Source: Rhizobium sp. CIAT894 (lineage in GTDB: Bacteria > Pseudomonadota > Alphaproteobacteria > Rhizobiales > Rhizobiaceae). Taken from it: 64,000 nucleotides of DNA. The stretch spans positions 4,171,001 to 4,235,000 of the forward strand of contig NZ_CP020947.1 in assembly GCF_000172795.2 (NCBI RefSeq), given 5' to 3'. How positions within the stretch are numbered: position 1 is the first letter of the stretch; the number at the start of each line of letters is the position of its first letter. The notes beneath the pieces are model-generated. The model made no database searches. It had not been told where the DNA came from and saw only the letters and a list, made by a program, of their open reading frames with translations. The position numbers and the translations under genes were made by a program. Below, in pieces: positions 52,786 through 62,608 of the stretch.

Positions 52786-53585
52786 AAATCGAAATGCGCC
52801 GTCACCGGCACATGGTCAGAGGGTCGATCCCAGCCGCGCGCTTCCTTGAGGATTTCGATGCGTTTGAGATGCGGCCCGAGATCCGATGACGACCAGATGT
52901 GGTCGAGACGGCGGCCGCGATCGGCAGCCTCCCAGTCCTTGGCGCGGTAGCTCCACCAAGTATAGAGCTTTTCGCTTTCCGGCACATGCTGGCGCATCAG
53001 ATCGTGCCAGCCGCCGCGCTTCATCACCTCGAGCAGCCCGTCGGTCTCGACGGGCGTATGGCTGACGATCTTCAGGAGCTGCTTGTGCGACCAGACATCA
53101 TGCTCCAGCGGCGCGATGTTCAGGTCGCCGACAAGGATCGCCGAGGTATTCGCCTCACCATTGGCTTTCAGCTGCTTCATCTCCTCGATGAAATCGAGCT
53201 TGTGGCCGAATTTCGGATTGATCGTCCGATCGGGTTCATCGCCGCCGGCCGGAACGTAGAAATTATGCAGCCGGATGCGACGATTGCCACGCTCGACGAT
53301 CGCCGAGATATGGCGGGCATCGCCGACGCCGCAATAATCCTGCCGGTGATCCTCCGTCAGCGGAATGCGCGAGGCGATCGCGACACCGTGATAACCCTTC
53401 TGGCCATGGATGATGATGTGATCATAGCCCATCGCCCGCAAGGGTGCGGCCGGAAAGAGCTCGTTCGGCACCTTGGTCTCCTGCAGGCAGAGAATATCCG
53501 GCCTGTGCTTGAGCACCAGCTGCTCGACGATCGGCATGCGCAGCCGCACCGAGTTGATGTTCCAGGTGGTGATCGAAAAGCTCAT
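52782..53585 (-). CDS. xth: Exodeoxyribonuclease III
   Basis: An AP endonuclease / 3'-5' exonuclease for base-excision repair. The 267-residue protein has SITTWNINSVRLRMP, ILCLQETKV (metal-binding Glu), FYVPAGGDEPDR (catalytic Tyr), VGDLNIAPLEHDVW (Asp/Asn) and DRPSDHVPVTAHFDL with the closing Asp-His pair. It starts at ATG 53585. Its end overlaps the start of the ATP-grasp gene by four bases; an unexpected couple, since the two have no known common pathway. Confidence 0.96.
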   Translation of the reverse strand: MSFSITTWNINSVRLRMPIVEQLVLKHRPDILCLQETKVPNELFPAAPLRAMGYDHIIIHGQKGYHGVAIASRIPLTEDHRQDYCGVGDARHISAIVERGNRRIRLHNFYVPAGGDEPDRTINPKFGHKLDFIEEMKQLKANGEANTSAILVGDLNIAPLEHDVWSHKQLLKIVSHTPVETDGLLEVMKRGGWHDLMRQHVPESEKLYTWWSYRAKDWEAADRGRRLDHIWSSSDLGPHLKRIEILKEARGWDRPSDHVPVTAHFDL

Positions 53586-53678
53586 GCCCCATGCCCTCTC
53601 ACGCTTTCATGAAAGGGCTTTAGAACAAAGGCGGACCGGAGGGAACTGCCCGCATACGGCGATCAACCGAAAACCGCC

Positions 53679-54347
53679 TCAATCACGAGACTGCGGTGTG
53701 CCCGGAATGGTCTCATAGGGCACGCGGAACACGCGATCGTCGAACTGCACGCCGGTCTTGACGTTGAAGATCATCACCGACGTGTCCTTGCCCTGATTGT
53801 CGGTGATCGTCCACTGACGCAGGTCGTAGGTCTTCGGATCGAACATCATGGTGATGGTCGAGTTGCCGAACACCGTATTGTTGCCAAGCGCGATCGTCGT
53901 CAGATCCGACTCTTCCTTGACGCCCTTCACCATGCCCGCCGACAGGTCGATATGCTGCGCAAGCAGCAGGCTGAGCGGCGTCTTGGAGAGCGGATAGAGA
54001 TCCCAGGTTTTCAGCTTGGTATTGCCGATGGCGACGTTCTTGCCGTCTGCGATCACCCGCATCGGCGACGGGTCGTCGTAGTTGAAGCGCAGTTTGCCGG
54101 GGCGCTGGATGAAGAACTTGCCACCGGTCTGCTCGCCGCGCGGGCCGAACTGCACGAATTCGCCCTGCATCGTCGTGACGCCGGAGAAATGATCGGCAAT
54201 CGCCTGCGCGGTGCCGGAGGCCGGAGCTGCCGCCTGTGCGTGGGCGCCGAGGGGAATGGCGCTCGCCGTCGCAGCGATAGCAAAGGCACCGAGGAGATCG
54301 CGCCGCGTTACCGTCAGGCCGGAGAGGAAGGTGTCGGAATTACTCAT
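53679..54347 (-). CDS. Outer-membrane lipoprotein carrier (LolA) family protein
   Basis: A 222-residue secreted protein. The amino end has a twin-arginine-like motif (TVTRRDLLGAFAIAATASAI) before a hydrophobic stretch ending in GAHAQA, so Tat export is possible. The mature part shows LolA features: IADHFSGVTTMQGEFVQFGP, GGKFFIQRPGKLRFNYDDP and VIADGKNVAIGN, forming the open beta-barrel that carries lipoproteins through the periplasm. It lies between xth and ftsK, all on the minus strand; lolA next to ftsK is common in proteobacteria and supports the assignment. Confidence 0.88.
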   Translation of the reverse strand: MSNSDTFLSGLTVTRRDLLGAFAIAATASAIPLGAHAQAAAPASGTAQAIADHFSGVTTMQGEFVQFGPRGEQTGGKFFIQRPGKLRFNYDDPSPMRVIADGKNVAIGNTKLKTWDLYPLSKTPLSLLLAQHIDLSAGMVKGVKEESDLTTIALGNNTVFGNSTITMMFDPKTYDLRQWTITDNQGKDTSVMIFNVKTGVQFDDRVFRVPYETIPGTPQSRD

Positions 54348-54487
54348 CTAAATCTCCTTTATGCGATCTGCATGCTGCCGAAAGGCGGCGTCTTCAAGGC
54401 GTTGCCACCGGCCCGCGAGAGGTAACGGCTTGGCTGCCGTCAGGTTTCCGCAAAAACGGCCCTCATCGGAAATATATGCCGATTATT

Positions 54488-57157
54488 TCAGCGGTCGAGG
54501 ATGTCGCCTTCGGTGGGAACGAGAATTTCGCGTTTGCCCGCGTGGTTGGCCGGCCCGATAATGCCTTCCTTCTCCATCCGCTCGATGAGCGAGGCGGCCC
54601 GGTTGTAACCGATGCCGAGCCGGCGCTGGACGTAGGAGGTCGAGGCCTTGCCGTCACGCAGCACAATGGCGACCGCCTGATCGTAGGGATCTTCCGATTC
54701 CGAAAGGTTTGACGTGCCGGCCGGGCCACCGCCGCCGTAGTCACCATCCTCGTCGTCATCGGCGGTGATCGCATCGAGATATTGCGGCGAGCCCTGGCTT
54801 TTCAGGTAGGAGACGATCTCTTCCACCTCGACATCCGAAACGAACGGACCGTGCACGCGCTGGATGCGCCCGCCGCCCGCCATGTAGAGCATGTCGCCCA
54901 TGCCGAGCAGCTGTTCGGCGCCCTGTTCGCCAAGGATCGTCCGGCTGTCGATCTTCGAGGTCACCTGGAAGGAGATGCGGGTCGGGAAGTTCGCCTTGAT
55001 CGTGCCGGTGATGACGTCGACCGAGGGGCGCTGCGTCGCCATGATCACGTGGATGCCGGCGGCGCGCGCCATCTGGGCGAGGCGCTGGACGGCGCCTTCG
55101 ATATCCTTGCCGGCGACCATCATCAGGTCGGCCATCTCGTCGATGATGACGACGATATAGGGCATCGGCCTGAGATCGAATTCCTCGGTCTCGTACATGG
55201 CCTCGCCGGTATGGCGGTCGAAGCCGGTCTGCACCGTGCGCGAGATCGCCTCGCCCTTCGACAAGGCCTGCTCGACGCGGCTGTTGAAGCCGTCGATGTT
55301 GCGCACACCGATCTTCGACATCTTCTTGTAGCGCTCTTCCATCTCGCGCACGGTCCATTTCAGCGCGACGACGGCCTTCTTCGGATCGGTGACGACGGGC
55401 GAGAGCAGATGCGGGATGCCGTCATAAACGGAGAGTTCGAGCATCTTCGGGTCGATCATGATCAGCCGGCACTGTTCCGGCGTCATGCGGTAGAGCAGCG
55501 ACAGGATCATCGTATTGATGGCGACCGATTTGCCGGAGCCGGTGGTGCCGGCGACGAGCAGATGCGGCATCTTGGCAAGGTCGGCGATGACGGCTTCGCC
55601 GCCGATCGTCTTACCGAGCGCCATGGCGAGCTTGGCCTTGCTGCCTTCGAAATCCCGAGACGCGATGAGTTCACGCAGATAGACGGTCTCGCGCGTCTGA
55701 TTCGGCAATTCGATGCCGATCGCATTGCGGCCGGGCACGACGGCGACGCGGGCGGCAATGGCGCTCATCGAGCGGGCGATATCGTCGGCAAGGCCGATGA
55801 CGCGCGACGACTTGATGCCAGGCGCCGGCTCGAGCTCGTAAAGCGTGACGACGGGGCCCGGACGGACATGGATGATTTCGCCCTTGACGCCGAAATCCTC
55901 GAGCACGCCTTCGAGCATGCGGGCGTTCTGCTCCAGCGCATCGGCTGAAAGCGTGGAGTCGCGCACGACATTCTTCGGCTCGGCAAGCAGATGCATCGAA
56001 GGAAGCTGGAAACCCTCGGGACGGATGAACGAACCCTGCGCTTCCCGCTCGATGCGGGCGCTGGGCTTCGGACGCGCCACCACGGGGACGACGCGCGGTT
56101 CCGGCTTGCCGACGGGTTTTGCCGGTGCGCGGATCATCCAGTCGTCGTCATCATCGTCGGGCAGGATATCGGCCGGGCGCGGCGGCATGTCGCTATCGAA
56201 AGGCCGATCGTCGTCGTCATCATCGTCATCGATGGAAAGCGACGGCGCAGAAACGATACGGCGCGGCGAAGCCGGCCGCGCCTCCATCGACGGCTCCATG
56301 CGCTCGCCGCGGACGGTCGGCGTCTTGGCGCGGACCGGTTCGTTCAGCGTGCCGAACTCGTCATCGTTGAAATCATAGGGCGATTCGAAATCACCCTGGC
56401 GGCGCTTGCGCGGCCCCATGCCGAAGAGCCGGCGCAGCCGGCCCTGGCTCATATACCAGGCATGCGTCATGGCACCGCTGAAAGCGACCCAGCGCGACTC
56501 GTCCTCCTCGTCCTCGTCTCCGACGACGCGGGCCTTGCTTGTCGTCCCGACGTAATCCTCCTCGATCTCTTCCTCGGCTTCGCTGCGGCCGACGAGGCCC
56601 GATGCAAAGAGCATCATCCAGGCGGTGGGTGCTGCAAAGATGCAGCCGACGACCATGGCGAAGGTGCCGGTGGGATAGGCACCGACGAAGAGTGCGGGAA
56701 AACGCAGAATCATGTCGCCGACGACGCCGCCGATGCCGTTCGGGATCGGCCAGGTGAGCGGCGGCGGAAAGCAGCCGATGACGGCGGAGGACAGCACCGT
56801 GCCGGCAAGCCAGGCGCCGGCACGGGCAGGGATACGGCTGAAGCGGCGGCCCGAGATCAGCGTCAGCGCCCAGGCGACGATCGGCAGCATCGACACGACG
56901 CTGGCAAGGCCAAGGAACTGCATGACGATATCGGCAAAGGCAGCGCCGCTGTAACCGAGGATATTCGTCGGCAGGTTGGCGGTGGCATAGGAATAGCTCG
57001 GATCCGCGACGTTCCATGTCGCCAGCGCCGCCACGCAGAGTGCCAGCAGCAGAAAGATCGCAAAGCCGATGAGCGCCTGGATCTGCCGCAGCATGAATGC
57101 CGAGAAGGAGAACCGATCCGGACGGCCATCCATCGCCGGCGACGTGCTTCTTGCCAT
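54488..57157 (-). CDS. ftsK: DNA translocase FtsK
   Basis: A septal DNA pump that clears and dimer-resolves chromosomes at division; 889 residues from ATG 57157 ([16 protein letters not shown]; the frame is open to 57196). Four hydrophobic segments in residues 20-190 form the membrane domain. The linker (about 190-400) is rich in Asp, with two runs ([10 protein letters not shown] and LPDDDDDDW). The motor has Walker [15 protein letters not shown] near 550 and Walker [15 protein letters not shown] near 665, and the gamma winged helix is at the end ([20 protein letters not shown]). Secure identification. Confidence 0.97.
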   Translation of the reverse strand: MARSTSPAMDGRPDRFSFSAFMLRQIQALIGFAIFLLLALCVAALATWNVADPSYSYATANLPTNILGYSGAAFADIVMQFLGLASVVSMLPIVAWALTLISGRRFSRIPARAGAWLAGTVLSSAVIGCFPPPLTWPIPNGIGGVVGDMILRFPALFVGAYPTGTFAMVVGCIFAAPTAWMMLFASGLVGRSEAEEEIEEDYVGTTSKARVVGDEDEEDESRWVAFSGAMTHAWYMSQGRLRRLFGMGPRKRRQGDFESPYDFNDDEFGTLNEPVRAKTPTVRGERMEPSMEARPASPRRIVSAPSLSIDDDDDDDDRPFDSDMPPRPADILPDDDDDDWMIRAPAKPVGKPEPRVVPVVARPKPSARIEREAQGSFIRPEGFQLPSMHLLAEPKNVVRDSTLSADALEQNARMLEGVLEDFGVKGEIIHVRPGPVVTLYELEPAPGIKSSRVIGLADDIARSMSAIAARVAVVPGRNAIGIELPNQTRETVYLRELIASRDFEGSKAKLAMALGKTIGGEAVIADLAKMPHLLVAGTTGSGKSVAINTMILSLLYRMTPEQCRLIMIDPKMLELSVYDGIPHLLSPVVTDPKKAVVALKWTVREMEERYKKMSKIGVRNIDGFNSRVEQALSKGEAISRTVQTGFDRHTGEAMYETEEFDLRPMPYIVVIIDEMADLMMVAGKDIEGAVQRLAQMARAAGIHVIMATQRPSVDVITGTIKANFPTRISFQVTSKIDSRTILGEQGAEQLLGMGDMLYMAGGGRIQRVHGPFVSDVEVEEIVSYLKSQGSPQYLDAITADDDEDGDYGGGGPAGTSNLSESEDPYDQAVAIVLRDGKASTSYVQRRLGIGYNRAASLIERMEKEGIIGPANHAGKREILVPTEGDILDR

Positions 57158-57300
57158 GTGTCTAACCCGTCCAATGCCTGAGGGCATGCGAATCACTGAA
57201 GCTTCGCCATGCCAAAATGCGTCCGCTCTACCTAATCAGAGCCGGGTTAAAGCGATGTTAACCATGCATGTCTGAACCCGCATTCCCGACACGGAAAGTA

Positions 57301-57331
57301 AAAAGGCCCGAACCTTTGGAAGGTCCGGGCC
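57301..57331 (-). terminator. Rho-independent terminator of glnK-amtB
   Basis: A 12-bp stem (57305-57316 with 57320-57331, one mismatch) and a TGG loop; the minus strand continues into CTTTTTAC. It lies about 100 bp past amtB; a second hairpin (GAGCTT/AAGCTC with TCCGGGT/ACCCGGA) lies at 57353-57386. Confidence 0.82.
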
Positions 57332-57434
57332 AAATGCGGTCTATGGTTAGAGCTTTTCCGGGTCTAACCCGGACAAGCTCGAGATAGGCCGCGACGGGCC
57401 GTGTGGGGCGCCCTCGGGGCGCCCGAAGCCAATG

Positions 57435-58859
57435 TTACGAGTGGTAGGCAGCTTCGCCGTGGGTCGAAAGGTCGAGACCTTCGCGCTCGGCTTCTACGCT
57501 GACGCGCAGGCCGATGACGACGTCGACGATCTTGTAGAGGATCGCCGAACCGATGCCCGACCACAGGAGCGTCGTCAGCACGCCCTTGGCCTGAGCCAGC
57601 ACCTGGGTTGCCGTACCGGCGTAGGAAGCAGCGAAATCGGCCGTCGAGTAATCGACGATGCCTGCACCGCCGAGTGCCGGATTGACGAGGATACCGGTGC
57701 CGAGGGCACCGAGGATGCCGCCGATGCAATGCACGCCGAACACGTCGAGGCTGTCGTCGTAGTTGAACTTGTTCTTCACGACATCGACGAAGAAGTAGCA
57801 GACCGGCGAGACGATGAGGCCGAGAACGATCGAGCCCATCGGGCCGGCAAAGCCTGCTGCCGGGGTGATGGCGACGAGACCGGCAACCGCACCGGAAGCG
57901 CCACCGAGCATGGAAGCCTTGCCGCGGGCGAGGCTTTCAACGATGCACCAGGATACGGCGGCAGCGGCCGTCGCAACGAAGGTGTTGATAAAGGCAAGCG
58001 AGGCGTAGGCATTGGCTTCGAGGTTGGAGCCGGCATTGAAGCCGAACCAGCCGACCCACAGCAGCGATGCGCCGACCATGGTCAGCGTCATCGAATGCGG
58101 AGCCATGATTTCCTTCTTATAGCCCGTGCGCTTGCCGAGCATGATGGCGCCGACGAGGCCGGCAATACCGGCGTTGATGTGAACGACCGTGCCGCCGGCG
58201 AAGTCGATTGCGCCGTAGGAGAAGATCAGGCCGGCCGGTGCGGTGTAGGAGCTCGGACCACCCCAGAACCAGACCATGTGCGCCATCGGGAAGTAGATGA
58301 AGGTGACCCAGAGGACGACGAAGAGCATGACGGCCGAGAACTTCACGCGTTCGGCGAATGCGCCGACGATCAGGCCGGGCGTGATGCAGGCGAAGGTCAT
58401 CTGGAAGACGATGAAGGTGTATTCCGGAATGGCAACGCCCTTCGAGAAGGTTTCGGCGAGCGACGAGGTGTTGACGCCGGCCAGGAACGCCTTGGAGAAG
58501 CCGCCGACGAAGCTGTTCAGCGAGCCGCCGTCGGTGAAGGCGAGCGAATAGCCGTAGGTCACCCAGAGCAGCGCCACGACCGCGGTGATCATGAAGACCT
58601 GCATCAGCACCGAGAGCATGTTCTTGGCGCGCACGAGACCGCCGTAGAAAAGAGCAAGACCGGGGATGGTCATCAGCAGCACGAGCGCCGAGGAGATGAG
58701 CATCCAGGTATTGTCACCCTTGTCCATGGTGAAGGCAGGAGCAGCGGCAGCGGCAGCAGCCGGCGCGGTCTCCTGCGCGAAGGCGACAGCCGGCGCCAGA
58801 AGCGCGGCCGTTGCTGCGCCAATCAGCGCAAAGCGGGAAGAAAACTTCGAAATTGACAT
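57435..58859 (-). CDS. amtB: Ammonium transporter AmtB
   Basis: A trimeric inner-membrane channel for ammonium, 474 residues. MSISKFSSRFALIGAATAAL is a signal peptide, then an Ala-rich section and eleven helices. Landmarks are ALALFYGGLVRAKNMLSVLM, the periplasmic gate WVTFIYFPMAHMVWFWGG, DFAGGTVVHINAGIAGLVGA (first pore His) and DVFGVHCIGGILGALGTG (second pore His). The gene lies 24 bp behind glnK in one operon driven by a sigma-54 promoter, so it is made under nitrogen limitation; GlnK blocks the channel when nitrogen is ample. Confidence 0.97.
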   Translation of the reverse strand: MSISKFSSRFALIGAATAALLAPAVAFAQETAPAAAAAAAPAFTMDKGDNTWMLISSALVLLMTIPGLALFYGGLVRAKNMLSVLMQVFMITAVVALLWVTYGYSLAFTDGGSLNSFVGGFSKAFLAGVNTSSLAETFSKGVAIPEYTFIVFQMTFACITPGLIVGAFAERVKFSAVMLFVVLWVTFIYFPMAHMVWFWGGPSSYTAPAGLIFSYGAIDFAGGTVVHINAGIAGLVGAIMLGKRTGYKKEIMAPHSMTLTMVGASLLWVGWFGFNAGSNLEANAYASLAFINTFVATAAAAVSWCIVESLARGKASMLGGASGAVAGLVAITPAAGFAGPMGSIVLGLIVSPVCYFFVDVVKNKFNYDDSLDVFGVHCIGGILGALGTGILVNPALGGAGIVDYSTADFAASYAGTATQVLAQAKGVLTTLLWSGIGSAILYKIVDVVIGLRVSVEAEREGLDLSTHGEAAYHS

Positions 58860-58883
58860 TGGAAAAGCTCCTTGATCTGCCGC

Positions 58884-59240
<357 letters not shown>

Positions 59241-59307
59241 TTATCCTCGGCACGGAGCCGACTCTCCTTGCCGCTGACGTTCCTGAACAGCGACCGGCGA
59301 TATACAT

Positions 59308-59323
59308 TCAAAGGGCGTGCCAG
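59308..59323 (-). promoter_or_regulatory. Sigma-54 (RpoN) promoter of glnK-amtB
   Basis: On the minus strand TGGCACGCCCTTTGAA: TGGCAC (59323-59318), five bases, then TTGAA, against the consensus TGGCAC-N5-TTGCW. GG and the downstream element have the correct spacing. The start codon lies 85 bp downstream. Possible activator (NtrC) half-sites such as GCGCACCAAT lie at 59371-59380 and a GCGCAT/ATGCGC palindrome at 59406-59422. Confidence 0.8.
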
Positions 59324-59444
59324 ATTCGTGACGAGATATAACTTATTGAAAAGTAACACTTATATGAAAGCGCACCAATAAACAGGCAAATGACCGGCCA
59401 ATAAGCGCATAAATAATGCGCAAATTTTCAAATATGCACATTAT

Positions 59445-60329
59445 TTATTCATTTGCCTTTTTACGAATCAAACCCTCCTGCGCAACCGAGGCGATCAGTT
59501 CGCCCGATCGGGTAAAGAGGCACCCCCGGGTCAACCCTCTGGCACCCGAAGCAGACGGGCTGTCCTGCGTATAGAGCAGCCAGTCGTCGAGCTTGCAGGG
59601 CCGGTGGAACCACATGGAATGATCGAGGCTCGCCACCTGCAGGCTCTGGTCGAAAATCGACGTGCCGTGTGCATAGAGCGAAGTATCGAGCAGCGTCATG
59701 TCAGAAAGATAGGCAAGGACGGCCGCCTGATAGAGCCGGTCGTCGGGAACCGGGCCGGTGGCGCGCACCCAGACGTCCTGTTTGGGATCGAGCTTCCTGT
59801 CGGAAAAATAATGCGTCAGCGAGACGGGACGAATCTCGATCGGCCGCTCGCGCTGCCAGTATTTTCGGATCGCCTCCGGCGCATGCGTCAGATACTGCTC
59901 CGTGATCTGCTGTTCGCCGAGCAGCGCTTCCGGCATCTGGACTTCGGGCATTGCGATCTGGTGGTCGAAGCCCGGCTCCTCGACCTGGAAGGAGGCCGAC
60001 AGCGTGAAGATCGCCCTGCCGTGCTGTATGGCGACGACACGGCGCGTCGTGAAGCTCGACCCGTCCCGGATCCGCTCCGCCTGATAGATGATCGGCACCG
60101 AGGGATCGCCGGGCCGCATGAAATAGGCATGCAGCGAATGGACGAAACGCTCGCCCTCGATGGTGCGCTGCGCCGCCATCAGCGCCTGGCCGATCACCTG
60201 GCCGCCGAAGACCCGCTGCCAGCCGGCCTGCGGGCTGCGCCCACGGAAGATATCCACCTCGATCGGCTCCAGGTCGAGCGTCGAAAGCAGCGTCTCCATT
60301 GCCGAAGGCCCTGATGTCTCGCGCGTCAT
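59445..60329 (-). CDS. tesB: Acyl-CoA thioesterase II
   Basis: A double hot-dog thioesterase of 294 residues that hydrolyses medium- and long-chain acyl-CoA in the cytosol. Motifs: RVFGGQVIGQALMAAQRTIE near residue 40, HSLHAYFMRPGDPSVPIIY near 65 and, at the end, SLDHSMWFHRPCKLDDWLLY with the active-site Asp (HSMWFHRP) and RGLTRGCLFTRSGELIASVAQEG. It starts at ATG 60329 with GGGAGG eight bases upstream, although an open frame runs back to 61025 across the divergent hydroxylase gene. Confidence 0.95.
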   Translation of the reverse strand: MTRETSGPSAMETLLSTLDLEPIEVDIFRGRSPQAGWQRVFGGQVIGQALMAAQRTIEGERFVHSLHAYFMRPGDPSVPIIYQAERIRDGSSFTTRRVVAIQHGRAIFTLSASFQVEEPGFDHQIAMPEVQMPEALLGEQQITEQYLTHAPEAIRKYWQRERPIEIRPVSLTHYFSDRKLDPKQDVWVRATGPVPDDRLYQAAVLAYLSDMTLLDTSLYAHGTSIFDQSLQVASLDHSMWFHRPCKLDDWLLYTQDSPSASGARGLTRGCLFTRSGELIASVAQEGLIRKKANE

Positions 60330-60413
60330 TTTGTATGCCTCCCGGCGGTAGGAAGTGAAGTTGCGATGATCTATATAGATCACATCTGAGACTGAAAGTA
60401 CGGGAGCGGCGCG

Positions 60414-61628
60414 ATGCTTGATATGCTGGTTGTGGGCGGGGGTTATGTCGGCCTTTCCGCCGCTGTCGCGGTCAAACAGGCAGCACCGCATCTGAACGTC
60501 GCCGTCGTCGAGGCGGCTCCCGAGCATGTCTGGAAAAACGATACGCGCGCTTCGGCCGTTATCGCAGCCGCGGCGAAGATGCTCGAGGTCTTCGGCATCT
60601 GGGACGAGATCGAGCCGGAAGCCCAGCCGATCACCAAGATGATTGTCACCGACTCCAGGACCTCCGATCCGGTACGGCCGGTGTTTCTGACCTTCGACGG
60701 CGAAGTGGCCGAAGGCCGGCCCTTCGCCCACATGATCCCGAACGTGGCGATGGTGGCGGCGCTGCGCGCCCTCTGCGCGCGGCTCGGCATCGACATCCGC
60801 CACGGGCTCGGCGCCACCGAACTGAAGACCCACGACAGCCATGTCACAGTCACGCTGTCGGACGGCAGCCCGTTGGAGAGCCGGCTGCTGGTTGCCTGCG
60901 ACGGCGTGCGCTCGAAGCTGCGCGATCTTGCCGGCATCAAGACCGTCACCTGGGATTACGGCCAGTCCGGCATCGTTGCCACGGTCGAACATGAGCGCCC
61001 GCATGAGGGCTGCGCCGAGGAGCATTTCCTGCCGGCCGGCCCCTTCGCCATCCTGCCGCTCAAGAACAATCGTTCATCGCTGGTCTGGACGGAACGGACG
61101 CATGACGCCGACCGGCTGGTTGCCGCCGACGATCTGGTTTTCGAGGAGGAATTGGAACGCCGCTTCGGCCATAAGCTCGGGGCGTTGAAGGTCGTCGGCG
61201 ACAAGCGCGCCTTCCCGCTCGGCCTGACGCTCGCCCGCGCCTTCGTCGCGCCGCGTTTTGCATTGGCCGGCGACGCCGCCCACGGCATTCACCCGATTTC
61301 CGGCCAGGGCCTCAATCTCGGCTTCAAGGATGTGGCAGCGCTCGCCGAAACCATTGTCGAGGCCGATCGCCTCGGCCTCGATATCGGCTCGATCAACATT
61401 CTCGAGCGTTACCAGACCTGGCGGCGCTTCGACACCTTTCGCATGGGCATGACGACCGATGTGCTGAACCGGCTGTTCTCCAATGACGCAACGCCGATTC
61501 GCATCGCCCGCGACGTTGGCCTCGGCATCGTCGACCGGCTGCCGCGCCTCAAATCATTCTTCATCGGCCAGGCGGCCGGAACGACGGCGAAGGACAATCC
61601 GCGGCTGCTCGCCGGCCAGACGATTTAA
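60414..61628 (+). CDS. Ubiquinone-biosynthesis FAD-dependent hydroxylase (UbiH/VisC type)
   Basis: A 404-residue flavoprotein monooxygenase of the UbiH/UbiF/UbiL family that hydroxylates the ring of ubiquinone precursors. FAD-binding GGGYVG (residues 8-13), DG motif VACDGVRSKLRDLAGI near residue 160 and the second FAD motif FALAGDAAHGIHPISGQGLNLGFKD near 283 (GDAAH) are conserved. Which ring carbon it attacks (C1, C5 or C6) cannot be told. It starts at ATG 60414, divergent from tesB by 84 bp. Confidence 0.92.
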   Translation: MLDMLVVGGGYVGLSAAVAVKQAAPHLNVAVVEAAPEHVWKNDTRASAVIAAAAKMLEVFGIWDEIEPEAQPITKMIVTDSRTSDPVRPVFLTFDGEVAEGRPFAHMIPNVAMVAALRALCARLGIDIRHGLGATELKTHDSHVTVTLSDGSPLESRLLVACDGVRSKLRDLAGIKTVTWDYGQSGIVATVEHERPHEGCAEEHFLPAGPFAILPLKNNRSSLVWTERTHDADRLVAADDLVFEEELERRFGHKLGALKVVGDKRAFPLGLTLARAFVAPRFALAGDAAHGIHPISGQGLNLGFKDVAALAETIVEADRLGLDIGSINILERYQTWRRFDTFRMGMTTDVLNRLFSNDATPIRIARDVGLGIVDRLPRLKSFFIGQAAGTTAKDNPRLLAGQTI

Positions 61629-61646
61629 AGGCAATTAAAAAAAGCG

Positions 61647-61835
61647 TTATTCATCGAGGCGGCGGGCTTCGGACACCAGCATGATCGGAATGCCGTCGCG
61701 GATCGGATAGGCGAGCTGCGCTTTTTCCGAAACGAGTTCATTGTGCTCGCGATCATAGGAAAGCCGCCCCTTGGAGAGCGGACAGACCAGGAGTTCGAGC
61801 AGTTTCGGATCGACGCGGCTGAGTTTTTCGTCCAT
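61647..61835 (-). CDS. Trm112 family protein
   Basis: A 62-residue zinc-ribbon-like protein, the bacterial form of the methyltransferase partner Trm112 (YcaR type). [20 protein letters not shown] is the family amino end (CP-L-KG), and [19 protein letters not shown] the closing part; the second zinc cysteine pair is absent, as often in proteobacteria. It starts at ATG 61835 (frame open to 61871). It lies 10 bp downstream of the Lon-N gene and is probably cotranscribed. Client unknown. Confidence 0.88.
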   Translation of the reverse strand: MDEKLSRVDPKLLELLVCPLSKGRLSYDREHNELVSEKAQLAYPIRDGIPIMLVSEARRLDE

Positions 61836-61845
61836 GGCCGAAAAC

Positions 61846-62517
61846 CTACTGCAGAACCGTGTCGGAGTCACCGAAGACCCGCGCCAGCACGATCTCGGTA
61901 ATGGCGATCAGTGTTTCGGCCCGAGTCTTCAGGTCGGGCGCCTCCAGCAGCGCCTGCTTTTCGGCCGGTCCGAACGGCGACATCATCGCCAGCGAATTGA
62001 CCAGCGTCAGATTGCTCGCCCGCTCGACGCTCTCCCAGTCGGCTTCCAGCTTATTGGCGTCGAGATAGGCCTTGAAGGCGGTCAGAAGGGCGGCGCGATC
62101 GACCGCCTCCTCCTCGTTCGCGGCCGAGAGATCGGCGATAAAAGGGGCGATACGGAAGGTGCGGAAGGGATCGCTGGTGGCTTTCTCCTCCAGCAGCCGA
62201 AAGCGGCAGACGCCGGTCAGCGAGACGATATAGCGCCCGTCACCGGTCTCGGCGAAGGAGGTGATGCGGCCAAGGCAGCCGACAGCGGCAAGGTGGGGAT
62301 CGCCGCCCTTGTCCTCGTGTTCGCCGAGCGCCGGCTGCACCATGCCGATCAGCCGGTTTCCGGTCAGCGCCGCATCCAGCATCGCCAGATACCGCGGCTC
62401 GAAAATATTGAGCGGAAGCTGCCCGGCCGGCAGAAGCAGGGCACCGGTCAGCGGAAAGACGGCGATCGTATCAGGCAAATCGCCCGGCTTCAGGTATCTG
62501 GCATTACCGACTTGCAT
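61846..62517 (-). CDS. Lon protease N-terminal-domain (LonN) protein
   Basis: A free-standing Lon substrate-binding domain of 223 residues, without AAA or protease parts. [20 protein letters not shown] and [18 protein letters not shown] are its hallmark, followed by [22 protein letters not shown] and a helical bundle ending [16 protein letters not shown]. Such proteins are widespread, without an established role; tied to substrate recognition by analogy. It starts at ATG 62517 ([13 protein letters not shown]); the frame is open further to 62715. Confidence 0.9.
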   Translation of the reverse strand: MQVGNARYLKPGDLPDTIAVFPLTGALLLPAGQLPLNIFEPRYLAMLDAALTGNRLIGMVQPALGEHEDKGGDPHLAAVGCLGRITSFAETGDGRYIVSLTGVCRFRLLEEKATSDPFRTFRIAPFIADLSAANEEEAVDRAALLTAFKAYLDANKLEADWESVERASNLTLVNSLAMMSPFGPAEKQALLEAPDLKTRAETLIAITEIVLARVFGDSDTVLQ

Positions 62518-62608
62518 GAAACCGTCCCGCATTCTTGTAAACGGGCATGCCCGTTCTGACGAGAATGTGGTGCCCCCGCCCAAAAACGCAAGGGCATATC
62601 TGCTAAAC

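Noticed and set aside
57432..58856. A 474-residue open frame opposite amtB, of the same length as amtB
   Set aside because: Produced by the codon bias of amtB; very acidic and histidine-rich, no known domain.
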